A model generated the notes under the pieces. That model searched no databases, was not told the DNA's origin, and saw nothing but the letters and a program-made list of their open reading frames with translations. Below, one piece after another: positions 15,945 through 25,359 of a DNA stretch of 64,000 bases (positions are counted from its first letter, which is position 1; every line of letters starts with the position of its first letter). Both the position numbers and the translations under genes were made by a program. Source of the stretch: Bacteroidota bacterium (GTDB lineage Bacteria > Bacteroidota > Bacteroidia > B-17B0 > Aurantibacillaceae); contig JADJFB010000003.1 of assembly GCA_016708845.1 (NCBI GenBank), positions 124,001 through 188,000 on the forward strand, written 5' to 3'.

Positions 15945-16655
15945 ATGGGCAAGAATTTAATCATCATACCTACTTATAATGAGATCGAAAACATTGAAAA
16001 AATGGTTCGAACGGTATTTGACTTGCCTCGTGAATTTGAATTACTCATTGTGGATGATGGATCGCCTGATGGCACTGCAACTAAAGTAAAAGAATTACAA
16101 AAGGAATATACTAGCAAACTACATATTGAAGAACGTAAAGGCAAATTAGGCTTAGGCACGGCGTATATTCATGGCTTTAAATGGGCATTGGCTCGTGAAT
16201 ATGATTTCATTTTTGAAATGGATTGTGATTTTAGCCACAACCCAAAAGATTTAGTTCGTTTATTAGAAGCTTGCGAAAATGGAGCTGATGTTGCTGTAGG
16301 TTCTCGTTATACAAAAGGTGGACAAGTTAGTAACTGGCCAATTGGACGTATTTTAATGAGCTATTTTGCCTCTGTTTATGTTCGTATTGTATTGTGGTTA
16401 CCCGTAAAAGATACAACAGCAGGCTTTAAATGCTATCGCCAAAAAGTATTACAAACGATTGATTTAGATGCCGTTCGTTTTATGGGTTATGCCTTTCAAA
16501 TTGAAATGAAATACAGAGCTTATAAAAAAGGATTTAAAATTGTAGAAGTTCCTATTATGTTTACTGACCGCGTGTTAGGTGTCAGTAAAATGAGTACAAA
16601 AATCTTTAAAGAAGCATTTTTAGGCGTTGTTCAAATGCGCTTTATGAAGATGTAA
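15945..16655 (+). CDS. Polyprenol monophosphomannose synthase (GT2)
   Basis: GT-A glycosyltransferase family 2 enzyme of 236 residues, related to dolichol-phosphate mannose synthase, which transfers mannose from GDP-mannose to polyprenyl phosphate at the cytoplasmic face. Motifs: IPTYNEIENI (8-17), IVDDGSPDGTA (34-44), a DCDFSHNP metal-binding motif near 92-99, GSRYTKGG near 122-129, and DTTAGFKCYR near 155-164. There are no transmembrane segments at the C-terminus, so it is the short soluble form. It stands alone; the next gene is convergent and separated by a palindromic repeat. Confidence 0.9.
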   Translation: MGKNLIIIPTYNEIENIEKMVRTVFDLPREFELLIVDDGSPDGTATKVKELQKEYTSKLHIEERKGKLGLGTAYIHGFKWALAREYDFIFEMDCDFSHNPKDLVRLLEACENGADVAVGSRYTKGGQVSNWPIGRILMSYFASVYVRIVLWLPVKDTTAGFKCYRQKVLQTIDLDAVRFMGYAFQIEMKYRAYKKGFKIVEVPIMFTDRVLGVSKMSTKIFKEAFLGVVQMRFMKM

Positions 16656-16663
16656 TAATCAAT

Positions 16664-16761
16664 TGTCAGTTCGAGTGTTTTTTAGCCTGTCTCTTGCTAA
16701 AAAATGTATCGAGAACTAATTTACTTCTCGATACGTTCGTCCCTCACTACTCGAAGTGACA
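16664..16761. repeat. Palindromic intergenic repeat, TGTCA-TTCGAG family, copy 2
   Basis: The ends TGTCAGTTCGAG (16664-16675) and CTCGAAGTGACA (16750-16761) are inverted repeats with one mismatch. Two perfect hairpins lie inside: TTTTTTAGC/GCTAAAAAA (16678-16704) and GTATCGAGAA/TTCTCGATAC (16706-16734). It has the same ends as the copy at 6582-6709 in reverse orientation. It lies between convergent genes and could end transcription from both. Confidence 0.75.
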
Positions 16762-16770
16762 GAAAATATA

Positions 16771-18078
16771 CTACTTCACCAAACTACCATTCACTCTCAA
16801 TAAATCCGTCTCCGCCATCTTAATAGCATATAAAGCTTCAATATAACGAACTTGAGCATCTTCTAAATTCTTTTGCGTTTCTATCGTTTCTAATAAATTA
16901 GATTTACCTACTTTATAACGCTCAATCGATACATCTAACACTTCTTTTGAATCGGTTAAATTTTGTCTTTCTAAATCAACAATCGTTTTATTTAGCAAAT
17001 AGGTTTTATAGCTATTAAAAACTTGTCCATCAATTTGCTGTCGCATTTGCTCAGTAGAATATTTTTGATTGAGGTATAAAATATTTCTCTCTTTCACTAA
17101 TTTACTATTCTTGTTACCATTAAATAATAACCAACCCGCTGTAACGCCAGCATTTAAACCTGCTTGCTGGTTTAAAAAAACAAACCCCGCTTGACTTTGA
17201 GCTCGTGTAAAATTATAAGCCCCATTTAATTGTACAAAAGGCAAATTAGCAGAACGCGCTTCTTTAATACTTTGCTGTGTTATTAATTCGTTTTGTTTCG
17301 ACTTTAAAATAGATGAATTGGATTTTGATACATCTTTTTTAAGATCATCGATATTTGGATTAAAATTAACTACAATCGAATCTGTTGTATTAAACTCCGT
17401 ATCTACAGGTTTGTTTAATAAGGTATTTAATTTAGTTTTAGCATTTAGTAATTGTAATTCTAATTGTATGATGGCACTTTTGGCTTTGTTTTCATTAGAT
17501 TGAGATAGTAGTACATCTACTTTAGAATCAGATCCAATTTCTAATTTCAATTTAGCGATTTTTTTCCGCTCTTCGTAAATACTTAAATTTTGTTTCGCTG
17601 CTTTAATGAGCTCATTTGTTTTTACAACCGTATAGTAAGCCGACACAATATCATACACAGTGTTTTCCATTTGTTGTTTCAATTCAATAGCAGATAATTG
17701 TTCGTTTAAGCCTAATCTTTTTTTAACCGCAAACATTTTTAATCCATCAAATATCATCCAACCAACATTTACAGACGCTCCAGTATTATTAGATTGCGCT
17801 CCGTTTCTTTCCTGAATAACACCAGTACTAAATTCCTGATAGGAATTAATATTAGCTAAATTCAAATTGGCATTTACACTTACCGTTGGCGACATACCAG
17901 CATTACCAAAATTATTTTGAAGCTTCGCAATCTCTTGTTCATTTTTTACCATTAAAACAGAATAGTTTTTCTCTAGTCCAATTTTGATGGCATCCTCAAC
18001 TTTTAACACAGATTGAGAAAAAACGAGGGAACTAGCAGCAACTAATAAATATGCAAATAGTATATTTCTCTTAAGCAT
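16771..18078 (-). CDS. TolC-family outer membrane efflux protein
   Basis: Outer-membrane channel of 435 residues. The start at 18078 (MLKRNILFAYLL) gives a signal peptide cleaved after VFSQ and overlaps the RND stop by 8 bases; a longer frame opens at 18141 but runs inside the RND gene. The mature part has the duplicated OEP pattern of long coiled-coil helices with VKTNELIKAAKQNLSIYEERKKIAKLKLEIGSDSKVDVLLSQSNENKA in the first half and a matching RYKVGKSNLLETIETQKNLEDAQVRYIEALY in the second. It is the last gene of the marR-MFP-RND-TolC operon and forms the outer-membrane exit duct of a tripartite pump. Confidence 0.92.
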   Translation of the reverse strand: MLKRNILFAYLLVAASSLVFSQSVLKVEDAIKIGLEKNYSVLMVKNEQEIAKLQNNFGNAGMSPTVSVNANLNLANINSYQEFSTGVIQERNGAQSNNTGASVNVGWMIFDGLKMFAVKKRLGLNEQLSAIELKQQMENTVYDIVSAYYTVVKTNELIKAAKQNLSIYEERKKIAKLKLEIGSDSKVDVLLSQSNENKAKSAIIQLELQLLNAKTKLNTLLNKPVDTEFNTTDSIVVNFNPNIDDLKKDVSKSNSSILKSKQNELITQQSIKEARSANLPFVQLNGAYNFTRAQSQAGFVFLNQQAGLNAGVTAGWLLFNGNKNSKLVKERNILYLNQKYSTEQMRQQIDGQVFNSYKTYLLNKTIVDLERQNLTDSKEVLDVSIERYKVGKSNLLETIETQKNLEDAQVRYIEALYAIKMAETDLLRVNGSLVK

Positions 18079-21000
18079 TTTTCTTCTTTTTAAAATAAAT
18101 AGACATTCTAATATAAAACGAATACATCGCAGGGATAACATACAATGTTAACACCATCGACAATAATAATCCACCGATAATTACAATTCCCATTCCCATG
18201 CGACTTTCTGAACCTGCACCTAATGCCATGGCAATTGGTAACGCACCCAACATTGTTGCTAAACTCGTCATTAAAATAGGACGTAACCTTGCTGTTGAAG
18301 CTGCAACCAATGCTTTAGTTGTCGTTAATCCTTTATCACGTAATTGATTGGTGAATTCAATAATCAAGATTCCATTTTTAGTAACTAAGCCAATCAGCAT
18401 AATCATTCCAATTTGACTAAAAATATTTAAGGTTTCGTTGAAATACCATAAAGAGAATAATGCTCCTGATAAGGCCATTGGAACAGTTAACATGATAATA
18501 AATGGCTCTACAAAACTTTCGAACTGTGCTGCTAACAATAAATAGATTAAGACTAATGCTAACAAAAAGGCGAATAAAATATTAGACGAACTCTCGGCAA
18601 AATCTCTGGAAGCACCAGTTAAAGAAGTTTTGAAACTATCATCTAAAATCTGTTTTGATATTTTATTCATTTCCTCAATACCATCACCAATAGTTTTGCC
18701 TGGCGCTAAACCTGCTTGTATTGTTGCCGATTGAAAACGATTATAATGATACAATTGCGGTGGACTACTTCTTTCAACAACCGTAATAATATTATCTAAT
18801 TGAATCATTTCACCTTTACTATTTTTGACAAACAAATCTTTAATATCATTTGGATCATCACGATTTTCTCTATTAACCTGACCAACTACTTGATATTGCT
18901 TTTCGCCTTTAATGTAATAGCCAAAACGTTGTCCGCTTAATGCTAACTGAATGGTTTGAGCCACATCAGCAATGCTTACCCCCATTGTTTTAGCTTTATC
19001 TCTATTGATTTCAATAATCAATTCAGGCTTATTAAATTTTAAGTTGACATCTACTCCTTGGAAAACAGGATTTTTATTGGCTAACTCTAAAAACTTAGGC
19101 AATTTTTCTCTGATTTTATTGAAGTCGTTATTTTGTAAAACAAACTGAACTGGCAATGCACCTTTTGGTCCGCCACCCGAAGAAATAGATTGCTCTTGAA
19201 TCACAAAGATTTTCCCTTCTGGGAACTGCGATAAATTTTTTGTAATGTAATTCGCAATTTGATCTTGTGAACGTTTTCTATCTTCCGATTGTGACAAAGC
19301 TAACCTCACAAAACCTGTATTTACAGCGCCAGAGCCAGCAAAGCCAGGAGCAGTTACTGTTAAACAAACAGCTTTCTCAGCTACTGAATCACCTACAAAG
19401 GTTGATATCTTGTCCATGGTCGCATCTGTTGCTTCAAATGACGTTCCTTCTGGCATGGTCACCAACATACGTAACCAGTTTCTATCTTCTAAAGGCGATA
19501 ATTCTGATTTTAATTGTGATCCAAAAAAGAAAATAGCTCCTCCAGAAACAAAAAGTATAACAAAAGCCCATCGTCTTTTTTTCAAAAAATTAGTCACAGA
19601 ATTTTTAAACCAATTATCTAATCCAACAAAAAATGGCTCTGACCAAATATAAAATCTACTGCGTTTCGAGTGATCTTTTCTTACCAACTTAGCATTTAAC
19701 ATTGGCGTTAAGGTTAAAGACACAAATGCTGAAATTAAAACAGCTCCGGCAATAACAACACCAAACTCCCTAAATAATCGCCCAACAAATCCTTCTAAGA
19801 AAATTACAGGCATAAAAACTGCAGCTAATGTTAATGAGGTAATAATGACTGCTGTATAAATTTCACGTGTACCTTCAATAGCGGCATCTTTTGGAGATAA
19901 TCCTTTTTCTAATTTCTTGAAAATATTTTCAGTTACTACAATCCCATCATCCACCACCAAACCTGTTGCTAATACAATTGCTAAAAGCGTAAGTACGTTA
20001 ATAGAATAATCCATCATGTACATAATAAAGAACGCGCCAATTAAGGATACAGGAATATCAATTAAAGGACGAAAAGCAATTAACCAATCTCTAAAAAATA
20101 AATAGATAATTAAGATTACTAATAATAAAGCAATGATTAATGTCTCACCAACTTCGGTAATTGATTTTTTAATAAAGCGAGTATTATCTAAAGCGATATT
20201 AATAGTATAATCTTTTGGTAATTCCTTTTTTAAAACTTCGTAACGCTTATAAAATTCATCCGCAATATCAATATAATTTGCTCCTGGCAATGGTACTAAA
20301 GCCATACCAACCATTGGCGTTCCCGATTCTTTTAAAACGGTTTCTTCATTCTCAGCACCTAATTCCACTTTAGCAACATCACGCAAGCGAACAATATTAT
20401 TATCGCTTTCTTTCACAATCATAGTTTCAAATTCAGTTACCGTTGATAATCTTCCGATGGTATTAACGGTTAATTCAGTTGTGTTCCCTTCAATTTTACC
20501 AGAAGGTAAATCCACGTTCTCTCTATCTAACGCTTGCTTCACATCTAAAGGCGTTAAGTTATAAGACGCTAATCTATCCGGGCTTTAAACGAATACGCAT
20601 GCAATAACGACGTTGTCCCCAAATCTGAACCGCACTTACACCTGAAATCGTTTGAAAATTTTGCGCTAACACATTCTCGGCATAATCACTTACGTCTAAT
20701 AACGAACGAGTATCGCTTACTAAGGTCATGGAAATAATTGGATCCGAGTTAGCATCCGCTTTTGAAACTACAGGTGGTGCATCAATATCCTGAGGTAATT
20801 GTTTTACAGCTTGAGATACTTTATCACGTACATCATTTGCTGCTGCTTCTAAATTTGAACTTAAATTAAACTCTACAGTAATAATACTTGAACCTTGATT
20901 GGATGCTGAGGATAATGTTCTAATTCCATCTATACCATTAATCGCTTTTTCTAAAGGCTCTGTAATTTGAGATTGAATCACATCCGCATTTGCACCCGTA

Positions 21001-21152
21001 TAACTGGTACGTACAGTAATGACTGGTGGGTCTACTGACGGGAATTCTCGAACGCCTAAATAGTTAAATCCTATTAATCCAAATAAAATTATAATAATTG
21101 AAAATACCGTGACTAATACCGGTCGCTTAACACTTAATTCTGCTAAATCCAT
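18071..21152 (-). pseudogene. RND-family efflux pump permease (AcrB/MexB type), one frameshift
   Basis: Inner-membrane RND transporter, about 1026 residues if repaired, which is full length. The first part (21152-20574) starts MDLAELSVKRPVLVTVFSII and ends at RRYCMRIRLKPG. The rest (20542-18071) continues DRENVDLPSGKIEG. Between them, a CCC run on the minus strand (20580-20582) has one extra base; with CC the frame reads LKPDRLASYNLTPLDVKQAL, exactly as expected. The second half has the TM4 motif LVVDDGIVVTENIFK with the proton-relay aspartates. There is a one-base gap to the upstream membrane fusion gene. The pump drives drug, solvent or metal export. Probably intact in the organism. Confidence 0.92.
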
Positions 21153-21153
21153 A

Positions 21154-22214
21154 TTAGTTAACTGATTTTAAAAGTTTTAACTCTGTATCTTTTTTAATAG
21201 ATAATAATCCTGTTGTAATGACCGTATCGCCAGCGCTTATCCCATCAATGATTTGAATTTTATCATCCGTTCTCACACCAATAGTTACCATGGCTTCGGT
21301 AGCAATGCCGTTTTTAGCAATATATACTTTTTGTCCTTTTAATGTTGGGATTACACATTGTGTTGGAATCATCAAGGCATTTTGTGTTTCTCCTAAATTA
21401 GCAAACACTTTCACAAAACTTCCTGGATAAAAATGTTCATTACCATTATAAGCGGCTCTTGCTTTAATAGTCTTAGTCATTTCATCCACACGAGGTTCAA
21501 TAGCATAAATCGTAGCTGTTTGCTGTTCTTTACTATTATCATTCGAGAATTTAACAGCAATGCCTTTATTAAATAAGTTGCTATATTTTCAGGAACAGAA
21601 AACTCTACATACAAAGGCTTTGTTTCAACTAAAGAAGCAATAGGCGTATTTATACTTACAAATGAACCTTCACTAATATTTTTTAATCCAATCACTCCTG
21701 TAAAAGGTGCAACAATATTCGTTTTCGCTAACTGCGCCGAAATATAAGCCTGATCGGCTTTTAAATAATTTAATTCATTTTCTTGTATATCAAATTCTTC
21801 TTTACTTATTCCGTTAATTGCTATTAATTTTTTTAATCGCTCTAATTTTTGTTCTGATAAAATAATTTGTGTTTTAGATTTCAATAACTGTGCTTGTAAA
21901 TCAGCATCGTTTAATTTTACTAATAAACTTCCTTTATTTACAATTTCACCTTCCTTAAAATAAATAGCCATCACCTTCCCTCCTACTTCGGGCAAAATAT
22001 CAATTTGATTTAAGGCGCCAATTTTTCCGGTGGCAAATACATCATTATTGAAAGCTGTAGCTTTCACTACATAATAATTAACTGCTGATGGACCTTTAGG
22101 TTTTCCTTTAGCTGCCGCGGCCGCATCTTCTTTTGGAGCGAAAAATATAAATTTAGAAGCTACTACTAAAGCAATAACAACAACAATAATAATCCAATTA
22201 GGTACTTTTTTCAT
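21154..22214 (-). pseudogene. RND efflux membrane fusion protein, one frameshift
   Basis: Periplasmic adaptor (HlyD/AcrA type), about 353 residues if repaired. It has an N-terminal membrane anchor (WIIIVVVIALVVASKFIFF), a lipoyl domain (IGALNQIDILPEVGGKVMAIYFKEGEIVNKGSLLVKL), a hairpin, and a beta-barrel domain. The frame breaks at 21569-21570, where a T pair on the plus strand should be TTT: adding it gives ATYLNKGIAVKFSND and then joins the second frame at DEMTKTIKARAAYN. The C-terminal part has VFANLGETQNALMIPTQCV and GISAGDTVITTGLL, as in the family. Operon position: after marR (17-base gap), before the RND gene. Confidence 0.92.
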
Positions 22215-22231
22215 TTTTTTTCTTTTAAATA

Positions 22232-22741
22232 TTATACTTTATCTGAAGCAACAGTTTTCTTTTTTCTACCAGTCTTTTTATAATTAAAAAACAAATCGGT
22301 AGCTGGTAACTCCTTTAATTTAGAGGACAACTGACACAATACTTTATTGAATGTATCTTGATCTTCTTTTGAAACTTCCGAAAATATTTCCGAATCAATA
22401 GCATTAAATGATTTTACAATTTCTGCAGTTTGCTTTAATCCTTTTTTAGTTAATACAATAAAATGTTCTCTTCTATCATCAGGATTTACATTTCTATCCA
22501 CAAAACCAACTTTAATTAAATGGTCAATCACCTTAACCATAGCTGTTTTATCAATAGCTAAATTGTTGCAAATATTTTGCTGATTGCAACCATTATGTTC
22601 GTTTAAAAAGAACAAAATGGAATAATAACGTTCCACATCTAAATTCTCGAGACTTTTGCTTAACACGCTGTAATAAAGCTTTGAAAGGATTAAGGCTTTA
22701 GTTCCAACAGATAATTTAGCATAATTGGCATTGGTAGGCAT
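22232..22741 (-). CDS. MarR-family transcriptional regulator
   Basis: A 169-residue winged-helix regulator. The core helix-turn-helix is NICNNLAIDKTAMVKVIDHLIKVGFVDRNVNPDDRREHFIVLTKKG (about residues 57-103), with the DDRRxxxxxLTxKG wing that is diagnostic for MarR proteins. It ends with a lysine-rich tail (GRKKKTV). It is the first gene of the efflux operon (17 bases before the adaptor gene), so it most likely represses the operon and is released by a substrate of the pump. A palindrome at 22763-22783 upstream is a candidate operator. Confidence 0.9.
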   Translation of the reverse strand: MPTNANYAKLSVGTKALILSKLYYSVLSKSLENLDVERYYSILFFLNEHNGCNQQNICNNLAIDKTAMVKVIDHLIKVGFVDRNVNPDDRREHFIVLTKKGLKQTAEIVKSFNAIDSEIFSEVSKEDQDTFNKVLCQLSSKLKELPATDLFFNYKKTGRKKKTVASDKV

Positions 22742-22762
22742 ATAAAACAGTTTAATTGTAAA

Positions 22763-22783
22763 ATAGTTGGTAAATATAACTAT
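22763..22783. promoter_or_regulatory. Candidate MarR operator
   Basis: Inverted arms ATAGTT (22763-22768) and AACTAT (22778-22783) separated by nine AT-rich bases, 21-22 bases upstream of the marR start codon. The size suits a dimeric MarR site overlapping the promoter. It is AT-rich, so the symmetry could be chance. Confidence 0.35.
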
Positions 22784-22892
22784 TATCCATGATTGATATT
22801 CTCTTTAACGCTTTTTAACTTTAGCTGAAAAGTCGCTATAAAACCTATTTAATTTTTATTTAACTTTATAGTGCGTTTTGTATTATACACAC

Positions 22893-23330
22893 ATGAAGTC
22901 ATACCCTAACATAGCAATCGAACAATTTGGAAAGCACATTCACGGAGACGTGCAAGCCTTTAATTGGTTAATGGAAAACAATTACCGAGAATTAATTGCC
23001 ACTTTAGATGCCATTCGAGATGATAAAAATGCCTTTAAATACCTAATTGATGGGAAGCATTTTGAATTAGCTGCTTTTGTAAATGCTATTTGGGATGATG
23101 CAAAAGCATTTAAATTTTTAATAGATAATAAAGCTTTTGATTGGGCTGCTTGTGCTAACTTTATTAATGGTGATGATAAAGCTGAAGCAGCCTTAAAAAG
23201 AGCGGGCAAACATCATTACGTGGCACTTGCCCATTCTATTTTAGGTCGTATACACGAAGATGGTGACAGAAATACTTCGCCAACAGGAGTCATCAAAAAT
23301 ATGTTAGATTTCAAAAAAGCTTTTAAATAG
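22893..23330 (+). CDS. Hypothetical protein with short repeats
   Basis: A 145-residue protein of unknown function. The ATG at 22893 (MKSYPNIAIEQFGKHIHGD) is chosen over an in-frame TTG at 22878. It contains four imperfect repeats of about 29-30 residues with the pattern DDxxAFxxLIDxxxFxxAAxxNAIx (residues about 14-42, 43-71, 72-100, 101-125), all predicted helical, like an ankyrin- or HEAT-like short helical array. There is no signal peptide and no catalytic motif. It is divergent from marR and six bases upstream of another small unknown gene, so the two form an operon. Confidence 0.6.
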   Translation: MKSYPNIAIEQFGKHIHGDVQAFNWLMENNYRELIATLDAIRDDKNAFKYLIDGKHFELAAFVNAIWDDAKAFKFLIDNKAFDWAACANFINGDDKAEAALKRAGKHHYVALAHSILGRIHEDGDRNTSPTGVIKNMLDFKKAFK

Positions 23331-23335
23331 TTATT

Positions 23336-23569
23336 ATGCGCATTATCGATTCTATTCCTCATCCTTCTATTAGTATTTCTATTTTTCAAATGAACGATAA
23401 ATACATCGTAAAATTTGAAGCAGGTCCTATGGAACAAGCTTTTAAATTTCATACCGAAGATGTAAAATCGGTTGATGGGTTAAAGAAACTCATTAACGAA
23501 GCATTTATTGAAACCGTACGAGTGCGTTTTAACGAAATGTTCATGCAAATGAAGGAAGCTCAGGCTTAA
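23336..23569 (+). CDS. Hypothetical protein, 77 residues
   Basis: A small soluble protein: a beta-rich first half (SISISIFQMNDKYIVKFEAG) followed by two helices (KSVDGLKKLINEAFIETVRVRFNEMFMQMKEA). No family is recognised. It starts five bases after the stop of the repeat protein, so both are probably made together. Codon usage is like that of the neighbours. The methionine start has no competing upstream codon. Confidence 0.6.
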   Translation: MRIIDSIPHPSISISIFQMNDKYIVKFEAGPMEQAFKFHTEDVKSVDGLKKLINEAFIETVRVRFNEMFMQMKEAQA

Positions 23570-23586
23570 CTTCATTTTTAGTTTTT

Positions 23587-23822
23587 GGGCGTGTGCGGTG
23601 GTGACCGCAACGGGCTGTCACTACAATCTTTCACTCACTTCGTTCGCAAAAGGATTTTCGTTTGCATCCCTCACGCGGCGCTTGCATTTCAAATTCGAAG
23701 TTTAAGTTTCAATCTTACTTTTTGCATGAAGGATTGTAGTGGAAATCCTTTTTTGTGCCTCCTTTACAAAAAAGATTGCAACGAAAAGCCCGACGGTGCT
23801 GCCCCTTTGCACCGGCATGCCC
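23587..23822. repeat. Long nested palindromic repeat
   Basis: This fills the 329-base space between two genes. Nested inverted pairs are GGGC near 23587 with GCCC near 23822, CGGGCT (23611-23616) with AGCCCG (23787-23792), and CACTACAATC (23619-23628) with GATTGTAGTG (23732-23741). It is clearly GC-richer than the genes around it. I recognise the CACTACAATC and AAGCCCGACGGTGCT vocabulary from repeated intergenic elements in Bacteroidota. A 100-residue ORF across it has no coding character. Likely a non-autonomous repeat or a conserved structured RNA. Confidence 0.65.
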
Positions 23823-23898
23823 TAAATATCTTCACTTTTAAAAGCATTAACAAATTAGTATATTTACAGCCTTTATTCATCAATTAAAATAATATAGA

Positions 23899-24720
23899 GT
23901 GTTTAAATTTATAGGTGCCATTATCGGATTTTTCTTTTTAGGTAAAAACTTTTTCGGAGCGTTTATTGGTTTTTTAGTAGGGTCATTTATTGATAATGTT
24001 ACCGTCATCCGTTCAAAAATAACTGGTGCTGGCGGAAATGCCGACGATGTTTTTAAATACTATCAACAACGTTCATCTGCTGGCAATAGCGATTTTGCTA
24101 CGATGCTCATTGCCTTATCAGCTGCCGTGATGCGTGCCGACGGTAAAGTCATAAAAGCTGAATTAGACTTTGTAAAATCTTTTTTCTCACAACAATTCGG
24201 TCCAAACTTTTCAGTTGCACATTTACAAACATTAAAACGCTTTGTAGAAGGTGACGAAATTCCATTAGAACAAATTTGCAACGATATTAAATTACGTACC
24301 CAAGTGGAAGTACGTATTCAGTTATTACATTATTTATTTGGTATTGCCAAAGCTGATGGACATGTATCTGAGGTTGAAATACAAATCATACAACGTATTG
24401 CCAATTTAATGGGCGTGCCTCAATCTGATTTTGAGAGTTTAAAAAATATGTTTTACCGAGATACCAATTCTGATTACAAAGTATTAGGTATTGAAAGCAC
24501 TGCAACTGAAGAAGAAATTAAAAAAGCATACCGTCAAATGGCTATTCGCTACCATCCTGATAAAGTAGCCTCAATGGGAGATGAATATCAAAAAGGCGCT
24601 CAAGAGAAATTTCAGAAAATACAAGAAGCTTACGAGAATATTAAGAAACAAAGAGGTATTAACTACTTTGTCATTGCTAGCAACAAATCAATCTCAAATT
24701 ATCACAAAGTCATAAAATAG
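23899..24720 (+). CDS. TerB-DnaJ (DjlA-like) co-chaperone
   Basis: A 273-residue protein with a GTG start. A glycine/phenylalanine-rich hydrophobic N-terminus (FIGAIIGFFFLGKNFFGAFIGFLVGSFID) acts as a membrane segment. A TerB-like helical domain follows (about 58-180; LIALSAAVMRADGKVIKAELDFV and GIAKADGHVSEVEIQII). A J domain follows (about 192-250) with the HPD motif in RYHPDKV. This is the DjlA-type order; the product probably recruits DnaK to the membrane. After the J domain the tail NYFVIASNKSISNYHKVIK is longer than in relatives, which usually end soon after KKQRGIN; it could be read-through from a lost stop. Confidence 0.88.
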   Translation: MFKFIGAIIGFFFLGKNFFGAFIGFLVGSFIDNVTVIRSKITGAGGNADDVFKYYQQRSSAGNSDFATMLIALSAAVMRADGKVIKAELDFVKSFFSQQFGPNFSVAHLQTLKRFVEGDEIPLEQICNDIKLRTQVEVRIQLLHYLFGIAKADGHVSEVEIQIIQRIANLMGVPQSDFESLKNMFYRDTNSDYKVLGIESTATEEEIKKAYRQMAIRYHPDKVASMGDEYQKGAQEKFQKIQEAYENIKKQRGINYFVIASNKSISNYHKVIK

Positions 24721-24729
24721 CTTAACTAA

Positions 24730-25350
24730 ATGATGGATAAAATAGGTGACATAATTATTGAAAAAAATATCAATAAAATCGGCAAAAAAACAAGTTCTGA
24801 AGAGAGTTTCATCATTGATTTTTCGAAAACAAAGACTTTAAATTTAATTACGAAGAATATCGATTGATTAAGTTAAAGGGGATACAAAAGAATATAGAAT
24901 ACCTGATTTTATCTAAAAAAATATAATGTATTTGTTGAATATTATGGCTTATATAATTCTACAAAAGACATAAGAACCGAATACGATTTTAAAACATCTA
25001 TTTATATAAAAAATGATATTCCGACTATATTCCTATATCCACATGAGTTAGGGATTATAGATTATGTATTTCATTCTAAATTAATAAAAGTATTAAAACT
25101 CAATAAATTTAATTTAAAGAAACAGCTATTAAGATACAGATTAAAACGTTTTATCTATAAAACATCAAATAGTAGTTTTGCAATTTTATTTTTTGCGTTT
25201 TTATTTGAATGGGCATTAATCAAAATGGATACAGGTCTAAAGCGGGATTTCGTAATTAATTTAGTAGTAGGAGTATTTGGTATTATGATAACTTGCATAG
25301 TTATGATTTTTTTTGATTTTTGGAATTATTTTATAAAAGACAAATATTGA
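24730..25350 (+). pseudogene. Hypothetical membrane protein, two frameshifts
   Basis: No intact ORF is visible, but the three frames join into one protein of about 206 residues. Frame 1 from ATG 24730 reads MMDKIGDIIIEKN ... SFIIDFSKT. A shift near 24820-24833 leads into KDFKFNYEEYRLIKLKG ... EYLILSKK. A second shift in the seven-A run near 24915-24921 leads into KYNVFVEYYGLYNS ... and on to two transmembrane segments (ILFFAFLFEWALI and VVGVFGIMITCIVMIFFDF) before the stop at 25348-25350. Frames 1 and 3 are the same, so the two shifts compensate. It follows the TerB-DnaJ gene by nine bases. Family not recognised. Confidence 0.6.
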
Positions 25351-25359
25351 TTTATTTCT

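Noticed and set aside
23585..23887. ORF of 100 residues
   Set aside because: It runs through the nested palindromic repeat; no coding pattern, and the sequence is clearly a structured repeat.
24721..25359. Empty intergenic region
   Set aside because: No ORF with a start is complete here, but three frames join into one protein, so it is described as a broken gene instead.
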